Assembly (NCBI RefSeq): GCF_038396755.1
Contig: NZ_CP149822.1
Span: 1,240,001-1,304,000 of the forward strand
Origin: Chitinophaga pollutisoli
GTDB taxonomy: Bacteria; Bacteroidota; Bacteroidia; Chitinophagales; Chitinophagaceae
DNA: 64,000 nucleotides
Direction of reading: 5' to 3'
Positions 9,713 to 18,052 of the stretch are shown here, piece after piece. The position numbers and the translations under genes are program-made. Every line of letters starts with the position of its first letter. Within the stretch, counting starts at the first letter, position 1. Below the pieces are notes generated by a model, which saw only the letters and a list, made by a program, of their open reading frames with translations, was not told the origin of the DNA and did not search any database.

Positions 9713-10987
9713 ATGCATTCCAACAAGAAAGGGGCGCTGGCCTTTATTTTCGTAACACTACTGATCGACGTGATGGGTTTTGGGCTGATTATTCCCGTAA
9801 TGGCAGATCTGATCGCGGAGCTGAAAGGTATTCCGCTGAATGAAGCCAGTACTTACGGTGGATTTCTGCTTTCCGTTTTCGCCATCATGCAATTCGTTTG
9901 CGCACCGCTGGTGGGCAATCTGAGCGACCGGTTCGGTCGCCGGCCGGTACTGCTGATTTCTTTGCTGGGTTTCGGCATTGATTACGTCATCCTGGCCATG
10001 GCGCCTACTTACGGATGGCTGTTTGCGGGCCGGATTATCGCGGGCGTCACCGGGGCGAGCTTCACGACGGCTTCCGCTTATATTGCCGATATCAGTACGG
10101 ATGAAACCGCCCGCGCCAAGAACTTCGGGTTGATCGGCGCGGCATTTGGCCTGGGCTTCGTACTGGGGCCGGCCCTCGGCGGTTTACTGGCCAAATTCGG
10201 GCTCCGCGCGCCTTTCTACGCAGCCGCCGCACTTTGCCTCATCAATTGCATCTACGGTTACTTCCTGTTGCCGGAATCGTTATCGAAGGAAAACAGGCGG
10301 CCATTCAGCTGGAAGCGCGCCAATCCGCTCGGATCCCTGAAATTCCTGACCCGCCACCCGGAAATCGCAGGTCTCAGCGTCGCTTTCTTTCTCATCTACC
10401 TGGGCAGCCAGGCAGTGCAAGGCAACTGGAACTTCTTTACCCAATACCGCTTCGGCTGGAGCTCTGAGATGGTGGGTTATTCCCTCGCCCTCGTGGGTGT
10501 GCTGGTAGGCGCTGTACAAGGCGGGCTTACGCGGGTGGTGGTGCCGAAAATCGGGAACGAAAAGAGCATCTACGCAGGATTGGGATTGTATACGCTGGGG
10601 ATGGTACTGTTCGCCTTCGCTACGCAAAGCTGGATGATGTTCGCTTTCCTCGTTCCTTATTGCCTTGGCGGGATATGCGGCCCTTCCCTGCAATCGGTCA
10701 TCGCAGGGCATGTACCCGCCAACCAGCAGGGCGAATTGCAGGGAGCGCTCACCAGCCTCATGAGCCTTACCACCATCTTCGGGCCGCTCATCATGAATGG
10801 TTCCTTCACTTACTTCACTTCTCCGAAAGCACCCTTCCTGTTTCCGGGCATGCACTTCATCCTCGGCGCCATCTGCATGGGATTAAGCATTGTGCTGATC
10901 AAACGGATCTTTATGCGGGAAAAGAAAGATCCTGCTGCCGCGCATGTGCTGGACGACACAAAAGCCGCGGAAATGCCTTTGCATTAA
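9713..10987 (+). CDS. TetA-type MFS transporter (TCR/Tet family)
   Basis: Major facilitator of 424 residues with 12 expected transmembrane helices. MFS motif A (GNLSDRFGRRPVL) lies between TM2 and TM3, and the GVTGASFTTASAYIADIS motif C region follows, in the arrangement of the TetA/TCR subfamily of drug:proton antiporters. N-terminal MGFGLIIPVMADLI is also typical of this group. It is monocistronic: the symporter upstream ends 173 bp away and a strong hairpin follows. Many chromosomal members do not give tetracycline resistance, so no resistance claim can be made. Confidence 0.92.
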   Translation: MHSNKKGALAFIFVTLLIDVMGFGLIIPVMADLIAELKGIPLNEASTYGGFLLSVFAIMQFVCAPLVGNLSDRFGRRPVLLISLLGFGIDYVILAMAPTYGWLFAGRIIAGVTGASFTTASAYIADISTDETARAKNFGLIGAAFGLGFVLGPALGGLLAKFGLRAPFYAAAALCLINCIYGYFLLPESLSKENRRPFSWKRANPLGSLKFLTRHPEIAGLSVAFFLIYLGSQAVQGNWNFFTQYRFGWSSEMVGYSLALVGVLVGAVQGGLTRVVVPKIGNEKSIYAGLGLYTLGMVLFAFATQSWMMFAFLVPYCLGGICGPSLQSVIAGHVPANQQGELQGALTSLMSLTTIFGPLIMNGSFTYFTSPKAPFLFPGMHFILGAICMGLSIVLIKRIFMREKKDPAAAHVLDDTKAAEMPLH

Positions 10988-11004
10988 CGGCAACCCATAA
11001 TAAT

Positions 11005-11038
11005 CGACGAAGCCCGCCGGAACCGGCGGGCTTCGTCG
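11005..11038. terminator. Hairpin between convergent MFS and DinB-like genes
   Basis: A 16-bp perfect inverted repeat (CGACGAAGCCCGCCGG, AA loop, complement) lies 18 bp after the MFS stop and just before the end of the opposite gene. Flanking T-runs are weak, so it is a terminator-like hairpin that may serve both strands. Confidence 0.6.
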
Positions 11039-11056
11039 TGCAATGCGGTAATCCCA

Positions 11057-11527
11057 TCACCCTTCCAGCGCCCTGCGCAGGTAATTCACCTGCCCGAGAT
11101 GGTAGTTCACATGCGTAATGATGTGCGACAGGAACCACGCATGCGTTACGTCCTGCTCCATAAACTTGCGGGGAAAGATGGAAACCAGGGTGCCCTCCGG
11201 CTGGGAAGCCATCACATTCACCACCATTTCCCGGGTTTGCGCGAGGTCGCGGAGCATATCTTCCCGGGGAACGTTCCGCTTCGCGAACTCGCCTTCGCGG
11301 TCGCGCACGAAACCGGTGTTCCCCATCGTGGCGCCCACGAAATGGTTCAGCGAACCGGTGAGATGGAGGCACAAGGTACCGGCGGAATTCGTAATGGCGC
11401 CGGTCGTTTTCCAGACATTTTCTTCGCTATGGAATGCAGCGATCTCTTCGTGGAGTTTTTCCAGGTCGCGGCCGAGCAGCTGCGCATACACCTGCCATAT
11501 TTCTTTCTCGGGGGAAGCATGCATCAT
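11057..11527 (-). CDS. DinB-like (DUF1572-type) four-helix protein
   Basis: Small soluble protein of the DinB/YfiT-like metalloenzyme superfamily. The helical bundle carries conserved histidines in the expected places: HLTGSLNHFVG in the middle and HIITHVNYHLGQVNYLRR at the C-terminus, the usual metal ligands of the fold. I chose the tandem ATGs at 11527/11524 (MMHASPEKEIWQVY) over the upstream GTG at 11563. The biochemical role of these proteins is mostly unknown; thiol-dependent transferase activity is known for some relatives. It converges on the MFS gene across a hairpin. Confidence 0.82.
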   Translation of the reverse strand: MMHASPEKEIWQVYAQLLGRDLEKLHEEIAAFHSEENVWKTTGAITNSAGTLCLHLTGSLNHFVGATMGNTGFVRDREGEFAKRNVPREDMLRDLAQTREMVVNVMASQPEGTLVSIFPRKFMEQDVTHAWFLSHIITHVNYHLGQVNYLRRALEG

Positions 11528-11654
11528 CGTACAATTTTCATCAAAAGTAAAGGTATAAACCACCCGTTCAAATTGAATTTATCTATACCGCCATCAGGAT
11601 AAAAAAAGGCAGCCCCCTGTGCGGAGGCCACCTCATATTTAAATGTGAGTGCTG

Positions 11655-11902
11655 TTATTTGGCGTTGGAACCACCGTCGATCACATACTGCACGCCGGTG
11701 ATGAACTGGCTGTCGTCGGAACCCAGGAACAGCACAAGTCTGGCGATTTCCAGGGGTTCGGCGTAACGGCCCGGGGTATCCCGGAAGCGAAGCCTCTCTG
11801 CATCCCTTCGGCTTTGCCCGGCGCATAGCTTTCCTCGATCGAGCGCATCAAGCGGTTGTTAACGGGCGACGGATGAATAGAGTTCACACGGACCTTTTTC
11901 GC
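11655..11902 (-). pseudogene. 3' remnant of a short-chain dehydrogenase/reductase, frameshifted
   Basis: The minus strand encodes the C-terminal third of an [21 protein letters not shown] (the post-active-site region), then [20 protein letters not shown], then after one missing base the expected [15 protein letters not shown] and [20 protein letters not shown] before the stop at 11655. The break is at about 11780, where CCCCGGGCC replaces the expected CCCCTGGGCC, that is, one T is lost. The Rossmann N-terminus and the Tyr-Lys active site are absent. The upstream edge is joined directly to a truncated beta-lactamase gene. It is almost certainly non-functional. Confidence 0.85.
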
Positions 11903-12356
11903 CGGGCGTGAACAGGATGGGCAGCAGGGAATCACTGCGCCAGTTCGGGAAACCCGCTGAATGCGACAGCACGCGCCGCCCGGTAACGCCGGCGAACCGG
12001 GGATCGTCGCCTGTTTCGTAGTTGTTCCCGAGGTAATCGCGCAGGGGTTTATCAAGGTCAAGCTCGCGGCTCCCGGCCAGCAGGAGCGCCACGTAGGCCG
12101 TCACCACTTTGGTGAGCGACGCGGCTTCGAAGCGGGTGCTGTCGGTAATGGGCGCGCCGGTCCCCTTCGCGGCCACGCCAAAGTGTCGTACCCAAACCGG
12201 TTTGCCAGGTTCGATATACGCCACGGTGAGCCCCGGGATGCGGTCGCGCTGCATGAGTGCCGGGATGCGGGCAGATAATTTCGCGGGAACGGGAGATTGC
12301 GCGCCGGCGGCAAGGGCGGCGAAGAGGCAGCAGAGGGTTGACAGGTAGCGGATCAT
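11893..12356 (-). pseudogene. 5' remnant of a serine beta-lactamase-like hydrolase, fused to an SDR tail
   Basis: The minus strand starts with ATG at 12356 and a clean signal peptide (LCCLFAALAAGAQ), followed by the class C beta-lactamase/DD-peptidase N-terminus: IPALMQRDRIPGLTVAYIE and EAASLTKVVTAYVALLL, where SLTK is the SxxK catalytic motif. It continues through LSHSAGFPNW to LFTPGEK and then abruptly enters SDR sequence in the wrong frame and stops at 11859. About two thirds of the expected protein, including the YxN motif, is missing. The simplest history is one deletion that removed the end of this gene and the start of the SDR gene. Confidence 0.85.
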
Positions 12357-12526
12357 GGGGAAGGGTATTACCCCGATATCGGGAATTTCCGGGAAGAATG
12401 GTCAGCGCTGGATGTTAGTGTCCTTATAAGCCGTTCGCATCGCGTTGCCGCCCGGACATCGAAATAGTAACAGTTATTCCAGGTTTAACTCATGTTACAA
12501 CTCACATCAACGGGGGAAATTTACAT

Positions 12527-12556
12527 TTTGACGGATGGGGAATTCTGCTATCTTTA
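12527..12556 (+). promoter_or_regulatory. Promoter-like TTTG-N18-TATCTTTA, pointing right
   Basis: TTTG at 12527-12530 and TATCTTTA at 12549-12556 (7 of 8 to TAnnTTTG) with 18-bp spacing. The nearest sense gene, the Oar-like receptor, starts about 440 bp further on, and transcription would first cross DUF2905 in antisense. It could make a long leader or an antisense RNA, or be left over from decayed DNA. Confidence 0.45.
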
Positions 12557-12648
12557 CAATTGATATTCCAGTTTTGAAAAAACATTTGACCACGTAAACG
12601 AAACCAAATTGTCATGTAAAGAAGGGCATGAGCACAAACACCTTCCGT

Positions 12649-12873
12649 CTAAAACAGTTTTCGAAAAACATACAGCAGCAATGAAATCACCAGGCTAACG
12701 ATCAGCATGGTGGTCACAGGAAAGAAAAACCGCACATTCTCCTTCTCCACCCGGATATCGCCGGGCAACCTGCCGAACCATCGCAGTTTGTCGGAGAAGA
12801 AATACAGGACGATTCCGATGGCGACGACCATCCCACCGAAGATGATGAGTTGTTTACCGAGTTGCGGGTTCAT
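12649..12873 (-). CDS. DUF2905-family small membrane protein
   Basis: 74 residues with two hydrophobic segments (about 9-26 and 50-68) separated by DKLRWFGRLPGDIRVEKENVRF, in which GRLPGDI is the family hallmark. The family is widespread in bacteria and has no established function. It stands alone, on the opposite strand to the Oar-like receptor gene. Its length is normal for the family and the start is the only sensible ATG. Confidence 0.88.
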   Translation of the reverse strand: MNPQLGKQLIIFGGMVVAIGIVLYFFSDKLRWFGRLPGDIRVEKENVRFFFPVTTMLIVSLVISLLLYVFRKLF

Positions 12874-13000
12874 GATCCAAAGATAAGCAAGCCTAGCCGC
12901 TTATCGGTTGAAAATGAACTATCCCTTGCTGATGTATAAACGTATCGGATTACTATGTACCTCATATTTATCACACACCTCGACTAAAAATGCTTGCTGC

Positions 13001-16000
13001 ATGAAACACATCCTCTCTATTTTGCTTTGCCTGAGCTGTTGGGCAACCTCCGGGCTACGCGCCCAAACCACGCAGGCCTCGATTTTCGGGGTCGTGTCAG
13101 ACGAAAACAAACAGCTTATTCCCGGCGCATCGGTGATGGTCCGCAACAACTCCACCGGCTTCACCACCCGCACCGTCACCAACACCAAAGGGGAATACAA
13201 CTTCCGGGAGCTCCCGCTCGGCGGGCCGTACACCATCACGGTGAGTTACGTCGGCTACGCCAACTATGAACAGGGCGGGCACTCCCTCAACCAGGGCGAC
13301 GTGCTCCGGCAGAACATCGTCCTCAAATCCTCCACCGTTACCATCGGCGAAGTGAAAGTGGTCGGCAACGCCTTGCGCAACAAGCGCGAGAATTTCGGCG
13401 CCGCTACCACCGTTACCGCCCGCGACATCCAGAAACTCCCCGTAAACGGCAGGAATTTCACCTCGCTGGTAGACCTCTCCCCGCTCAGCAGCGGCAGCAA
13501 CCTGTCGGGGCAGCTGGCATCTTCCACCAACTTCACCATCGACGGTACTTCCGCCCGCAACCCCACCTCCGGCGGCGGGTCGAACAGCCGCACCGGCGCT
13601 CCGTACATCATTTCCATGGAAGCGATCCGTGAATTTAAAGTGGTGACCAACCAATACGACGTCACCTATGGCAGAAGCGGCGGCGGTACCATCAGCACCG
13701 TAACCAAATCCGGAACCAACGAATTCACCGGGAGCGCGTTCATGTTCGGGCGTACCGACTGGGCTTCCAGCCGCTACGATATCCGCGGCGCCAAACGGAA
13801 CAGCGAATTCTCCACGTATCAATACGGCGTTGCCTTCGGCGGCCCGATTATCAAAGACAAAGCGCACTTCTTCGTAACCTGGGACCACCAGGCCGATGCC
13901 CGCCCGCTCCTCATCGCCGAGATCAAAAGCCCGGCAGATGAAGTCCGCCAGAACATCACCCAATCCACCCTCGACGAATTCCTGGGCATCGCCCGGACCA
14001 AATACGGCGTAGCCAACAGCCCGCAGTTCGGCAGCTTTGATAAGAAACGCGGAACGGACGCGATCTTCGCACGCGTAGACTGGCAGCTGAATGAAAAAAA
14101 CCTGCTGACCATCCGCAACAACTACATCAACGACCGCAACTTCCAGGGCCGCAACGACAACACCACCATCAACATGTATGAAGTGTATGGCGATGCGAAC
14201 GTGTACAATAACAGTCTACTCGCCACATTGCGTACCGTGATCAGCCCGAAGGTGACTAATGAACTGAAGGTCCAGCACCTGTATACTTTTGAGGAAAGCG
14301 TTCCCAATAAACAGTTGCCCCGCGAAAACATCCCCCGCGCCATCGTGGAAAACATCACCTCCACTATTAATGGCAAAACGGTGAACACCAACATCCAGCT
14401 GGGCGGCCAGCGGTATTCGCCGGAGCATTTCTACAACAACATCGTGCAGCTGGTCGACAACGTGTATTACAGCACCGAGAAGGCGAATTTCACTTTCGGG
14501 ACCGACATCATGTACAGTCACCTCAACTCCCTGTACGGCAGTGAAATGAACGGCCGTTTTTACTATCGCGGTATGGATGCGTTCGATAACAACACGCCCT
14601 ATCGTTATGCCCGCGAAGTGGCCATCGGCGGCAATCCCGCGCTGAACCAGAACGTGCTGAACGCCGGTCTGTACGCGCAAATGCAGACCAAACTGGGCAA
14701 GGGCCTGGAAATGATCGCCGGTTTACGCGCGGATTATACAACTTACATGAACAAGCCCAACCAGAACCAGATCGTGCTGAACGAACTGGGTCTGAATACG
14801 GCGAACGGGCTGAATTCCTTCATCCTCCAGCCCCGCGTCCAGTTCAACTGGGACATTGGCGACAAGCACACCGATTACCTCCGCTTCGGCGCCGGTATCT
14901 TCGGTTCGGACATCAACAACTACGCGATGATCAACAACCAGTTATTCGACGGTACGAAAGTGATATCCATTGATGTGAACGATCCCGCGCTGCTGCCCAT
15001 TCCCGATTTCCTCGGGTATCGCCAGAACCCGTCTACCGCGCCGGGAGAAGCATATATCGCGGAAAAAAACCTGCCTAAAACCAGTACGATCAACATGAAC
15101 GGAAAGGACGCCCGGATCCCCGTGATCTACAAGGCCAACATTTCCTATAACCACTTCTTCACCGACCGCCTGAAAGCCGGCATTACCGTATTCACCACCA
15201 TCGCCCGCCACAACTACATGTACGTGGACCGCAACATGGTGGACAACCCTTACTTTACCCTGGCAAACGAAGGCGGCCGCGGCGTGTATGTTCCCGCATC
15301 CACCATTACCGACAAAGGCATCATGGACTGGCAGCAGGGCCGCAAAAGCACCAATGTGGGCCGTGTGCTGGAACTGAACAGCGGCGGTAAGGTAAACCAG
15401 TACGCCGTGGTGCTGGACGCAACCTGGCGTTACTGGAAAGACGGCGAGATAACCGCCAGCTACACCTGGAACGATTCCCGCGACAACACCTCCTTCAACG
15501 GCGACGTGGCCAATACCGCCACGCTCAACCTCATGACACGCCAGGACCCGCGCGATCTCAGCAAAATGACGTATTCCGACAACCAGTTCCGCCACAAGGT
15601 GGTGTTCTACGGAACGCTTCCTTCCTGGAAAGGCTTCAGCGTAGGCATTCGTTATTCCGGGCTGGGCGGCACGCGTTATTCCCTCGCGGTGAACGGCAAC
15701 GTGAACGGCGACTTTGTTACCTCCAACGACCTCGCCTATATTTTCGACGTGAACGATACCAAGGTGCCGCAGGTGTACCGCGACGGCATCAACGGCATCC
15801 TCAACAACCCGAACGCCAGCAACAGCCTGAAAAGCTACATCCGCGAAAGCATGGGCAAGGTAGCGGAGCGCAATGGCGGTGAAAACGGGTTCTTCGGCGT
15901 GTGGGATCTCCGTATCGCCAAGAAGTTCAATTTCGCCAAACGGCATGGCATCGAATTGTCGCTGGACGGATTCAATATCGCCAATATGCTGAACAAGGAT

Positions 16001-16162
16001 TGGGGTACTTCCCAAAACCTCGGCAAGCAAAACATCTATACTACCACCGGTTTCAACAATGTTACCAATGAACTGGTGTACCGTGTGGGAGCCAACACCG
16101 GCGTCGTAAACCCCGGGGGTACGCCCTGGCAGGTGCAGTTCGGCGCGCGGTATAGTTTCTGA
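13001..16162 (+). CDS. Oar-like TonB-dependent receptor with N-terminal carboxypeptidase-regulatory-like domain
   Basis: Outer-membrane receptor of 1053 residues. The start is the ATG at 13001, which gives the signal peptide MKHILSILLCLSCWATSGLRAQ; the longer frame from a TTG at 12908 is not credible. Order: signal peptide; a carboxypeptidase-D regulatory-like fold (about 23-115, SIFGVVSDENKQLIPGASVMVRN through YTITVSYVGY); plug (about 125-260, DIQKLPVNGRNFTSLVDLSPL, TSGGGSNSRTGAPYIISM, REFKVVTNQYDVTYGRSGG); beta-barrel ending QVQFGARYSF. The R-E-F-K-V plug motif matches the Oar-like group rather than SusC, and no SusD partner follows. The ligand is unknown. Confidence 0.93.
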   Translation: MKHILSILLCLSCWATSGLRAQTTQASIFGVVSDENKQLIPGASVMVRNNSTGFTTRTVTNTKGEYNFRELPLGGPYTITVSYVGYANYEQGGHSLNQGDVLRQNIVLKSSTVTIGEVKVVGNALRNKRENFGAATTVTARDIQKLPVNGRNFTSLVDLSPLSSGSNLSGQLASSTNFTIDGTSARNPTSGGGSNSRTGAPYIISMEAIREFKVVTNQYDVTYGRSGGGTISTVTKSGTNEFTGSAFMFGRTDWASSRYDIRGAKRNSEFSTYQYGVAFGGPIIKDKAHFFVTWDHQADARPLLIAEIKSPADEVRQNITQSTLDEFLGIARTKYGVANSPQFGSFDKKRGTDAIFARVDWQLNEKNLLTIRNNYINDRNFQGRNDNTTINMYEVYGDANVYNNSLLATLRTVISPKVTNELKVQHLYTFEESVPNKQLPRENIPRAIVENITSTINGKTVNTNIQLGGQRYSPEHFYNNIVQLVDNVYYSTEKANFTFGTDIMYSHLNSLYGSEMNGRFYYRGMDAFDNNTPYRYAREVAIGGNPALNQNVLNAGLYAQMQTKLGKGLEMIAGLRADYTTYMNKPNQNQIVLNELGLNTANGLNSFILQPRVQFNWDIGDKHTDYLRFGAGIFGSDINNYAMINNQLFDGTKVISIDVNDPALLPIPDFLGYRQNPSTAPGEAYIAEKNLPKTSTINMNGKDARIPVIYKANISYNHFFTDRLKAGITVFTTIARHNYMYVDRNMVDNPYFTLANEGGRGVYVPASTITDKGIMDWQQGRKSTNVGRVLELNSGGKVNQYAVVLDATWRYWKDGEITASYTWNDSRDNTSFNGDVANTATLNLMTRQDPRDLSKMTYSDNQFRHKVVFYGTLPSWKGFSVGIRYSGLGGTRYSLAVNGNVNGDFVTSNDLAYIFDVNDTKVPQVYRDGINGILNNPNASNSLKSYIRESMGKVAERNGGENGFFGVWDLRIAKKFNFAKRHGIELSLDGFNIANMLNKDWGTSQNLGKQNIYTTTGFNNVTNELVYRVGANTGVVNPGGTPWQVQFGARYSF

Positions 16163-16186
16163 TTTTTTTGGAAAGATGGAATATCC

Positions 16187-16222
16187 GGGAAGGACCGCTG
16201 CACCGGCGGTCCTTCCCTATTT
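16187..16222 (+). terminator. Rho-independent terminator of the Oar-like receptor gene
   Basis: A 12-bp perfect stem (GGGAAGGACCGC at 16187-16198 with its complement at 16206-16217), a 7-nt loop and a short TATTTTT tail, 24 bp after the stop codon. Confidence 0.8.
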
Positions 16223-16277
16223 TTATGACCGCAAGAAACGGGCGGGCCGGCTGGCGCGGATGGTGTAAATTGCCGGC

Positions 16278-16541
16278 ATGATTGATCACCTGCAAATGGG
16301 AAGCACCGCCGCAGAACGCAGCGCCCGCTTCCGGGAATTATTCCGGAAAGGGGAAATTGCGTGGGGCGGTTACCGTAAAGGCCGCATATACGGAACGCTC
16401 CGTTGCGCCAGCGGGAAGCGGATGCTGCCCGGCAACAGGGTGTTCTTCGCCAGTGAGGCGGAAGCCCTGGCGCTGGGGTACCGCCCTTGCGGCCATTGCC
16501 TCCCCCACAAATACAAACAATGGAAACATTCCCGTACATAA
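16278..16541 (+). CDS. Stand-alone Ada-type metal-binding domain protein
   Basis: 87-residue protein matching the zinc-binding N-terminal domain of Ada. The RVFFASEAEALALGYRPCGHC block (Cys71, Cys74) is standard. In the first cysteine pair, however, IYGTLRC replaces the usual IFCRPSC: only Cys43 remains, and the position of the methyl-accepting Cys (Cys38 of E. coli Ada) is Gly39. It therefore probably cannot take methyl from phosphotriesters as Ada does, and may bind metal or DNA only. It overlaps the alkB start by 22 bp and opens an alkylation-repair gene set. Confidence 0.82.
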   Translation: MIDHLQMGSTAAERSARFRELFRKGEIAWGGYRKGRIYGTLRCASGKRMLPGNRVFFASEAEALALGYRPCGHCLPHKYKQWKHSRT

Positions 16542-17116
16542 CGAATCTTCTGCCCAAAGACGGCGACGCCCGCCTGTTCCCCGGCTTCTTCACCCCAGCG
16601 GAAAGCGACCGGTTCCTCGACACCCTGACCCGGGACATCCAATGGAAGCAGGAACCCATTACCATTATGGGCCGCCAGGTGATGCAGCCGCGCCTCACCG
16701 CCTGGTATGGCGATGTTCACAAATCGTACACCTACTCCGGCGTTACCATGCGGCCATTACCCTGGAACGACGCATTGCTAAACATCCGCGCGCGCATCGA
16801 AGCCGTAGCGGGCGTGGCTTTCACCAGCGCGTTGCTCAATTTTTACCGCGACGGCAACGACAGCATGGGCTGGCACCGCGACAACGAAAAATCCCTGGGC
16901 CCGCAGCCCGTCATCGGTTCGGTGAGCTTCGGCGCGGCAAGGTATTTTCATTTCAAACACGCAAAAGACAAAGACCTGCGCATCAAAACCGTTCTCACGC
17001 ACGGCAGCTTCCTGCTCATGCGCGGCCAAACCCAGGAAAACTGGTACCACAGCGTACCAAAAACCGCACGGGTGGCGGAACCACGCATCAACATCACCTT
17101 CCGCATCATCGTGTAG
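16520..17116 (+). CDS. alkB: AlkB-like 2-oxoglutarate/Fe(II)-dependent DNA demethylase
   Basis: Oxidatively removes alkyl groups from N1-methyladenine and N3-methylcytosine type lesions. Iron ligands are visible: His119 and Asp121 in MGWHRDNE, the distal His in WYHSVPK, and the two arginines of PRINITFRII that bind 2-oxoglutarate. The nucleotide-recognition part contains TAWYGDVHKSYTYSG. The start is the ATG at 16520 (METFPYI), inside the end of the preceding Ada-like gene, so the two are translationally coupled. At 198 residues it is of the short AlkB/ALKBH2-like kind. The next gene is the Ada regulator/methyltransferase. Confidence 0.94.
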   Translation: METFPYITNLLPKDGDARLFPGFFTPAESDRFLDTLTRDIQWKQEPITIMGRQVMQPRLTAWYGDVHKSYTYSGVTMRPLPWNDALLNIRARIEAVAGVAFTSALLNFYRDGNDSMGWHRDNEKSLGPQPVIGSVSFGAARYFHFKHAKDKDLRIKTVLTHGSFLLMRGQTQENWYHSVPKTARVAEPRINITFRIIV

Positions 17117-17158
17117 CGATTGCGCAAGAAGCGGGTTCCGGACGAGAACGGGTGCCGG

Positions 17159-17166
17159 TATCTTTG
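17159..17166 (+). promoter_or_regulatory. -7 box TATCTTTG before the Ada-like regulator
   Basis: A perfect TAnnTTTG match 19 bp before the ATG at 17186, giving a leader of about 12 nt. No convincing -33 element. It suggests that the regulator/methyltransferase has its own promoter inside the repair cluster. Confidence 0.55.
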
Positions 17167-17185
17167 CTATATAAATTGGAAAAAC

Positions 17186-18025
17186 ATGGATACGCAACAA
17201 CACATAGATTTCAACAGAATTGCCTCAGCCATCGCGTTCCTCCGGCAGCATTTCAAGGATCAGCCCGACCTGGAGGCAGCCGCCGGGCATGTACACCTTT
17301 CGCCCTTTCATTTCCAGCGGATGTTCCAGGAATGGGCGGGCGTGAGCCCGAAGCAGTTCCTGCAATACCTAAGCCTCGACCACGCGAAGGACCGGTTGCT
17401 GAAAGGCGATACGCTCTCCGGCGCCGCGTTCGAAACGGGCCTGTCGGGCACCAGCCGCCTGCACGATCTGTTCATCAAAATCGAAGGGATGACACCGGGT
17501 GAATTCAAAAACGGCGGCGCGGGACTGGATATCAACTACAGTTTCGCGGAAAGTCCGTTCGGCCCGCTGATCGTGGCATCCACGCCGAAAGGCGTGTGCC
17601 ACATGGCGTTTGCGGACACCGGCGAAGCAGAAGCCCTGCGTGATCTGCAAGAGAAATTCCCCAACGCGAAATACCGCCAGTTTGTAGACAGCAACCAGCA
17701 ACACGCGTTGTTTATTTTCGGGGAAGACTGGAAGAAACTGCCCGAGATCAAGCTGCACCTGAAAGGCTCGCCGTTCCAGATTCGCGTGTGGGAAACCCTG
17801 CTGAACGTGCCGATGGGCGGGCTTGTCACCTATTCCGGATTGGCGGAAAAAGCCGGTCATGCCGGCGCCTCCAGGGCCGTGGGCACCGCAGTGGCATCCA
17901 ATCCCGTCGCATTCCTCATCCCCTGCCACCGCGTGATCCGCGCCAGCGGCGAAACGGGGCAATATCACTGGGGCCCCGAGCGCAAAACCGCCATCATCGG
18001 CTGGGAAGCAGCCAAAACTTCCTGA
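17186..18025 (+). CDS. ada: AraC-type HTH / O6-methylguanine-DNA methyltransferase (Ada without zinc domain)
   Basis: 279 residues. An AraC-type helix-turn-helix occupies about residues 1-105 (HLSPFHFQRMFQEWAGVSPKQFLQYL, then GLSGTSRLHDLFIKIEGMTPGEF). The methyltransferase part follows, with SPFQIRVWETLLNVPMGGLVTYSGLA and the active-site PCHRVI, acceptor Cys247. The protein repairs O6-methylguanine by suicide transfer, and the HTH suggests that it also controls transcription. The usual N-terminal Ada zinc domain is missing and is encoded separately two genes upstream, so how methylation damage would switch on the HTH here is unclear. The start is the ATG at 17186, directly after the -7 box. 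Confidence 0.93.
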   Translation: MDTQQHIDFNRIASAIAFLRQHFKDQPDLEAAAGHVHLSPFHFQRMFQEWAGVSPKQFLQYLSLDHAKDRLLKGDTLSGAAFETGLSGTSRLHDLFIKIEGMTPGEFKNGGAGLDINYSFAESPFGPLIVASTPKGVCHMAFADTGEAEALRDLQEKFPNAKYRQFVDSNQQHALFIFGEDWKKLPEIKLHLKGSPFQIRVWETLLNVPMGGLVTYSGLAEKAGHAGASRAVGTAVASNPVAFLIPCHRVIRASGETGQYHWGPERKTAIIGWEAAKTS

Positions 18026-18052
18026 TTCCTTCTTCACTTCAACCTTACGAAC

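Noticed and set aside
9713..10987. A tetracycline-resistance call for the MFS gene
   Set aside because: It has the TetA-type family pattern, but many chromosomal members have other substrates; sequence alone does not support a resistance claim.
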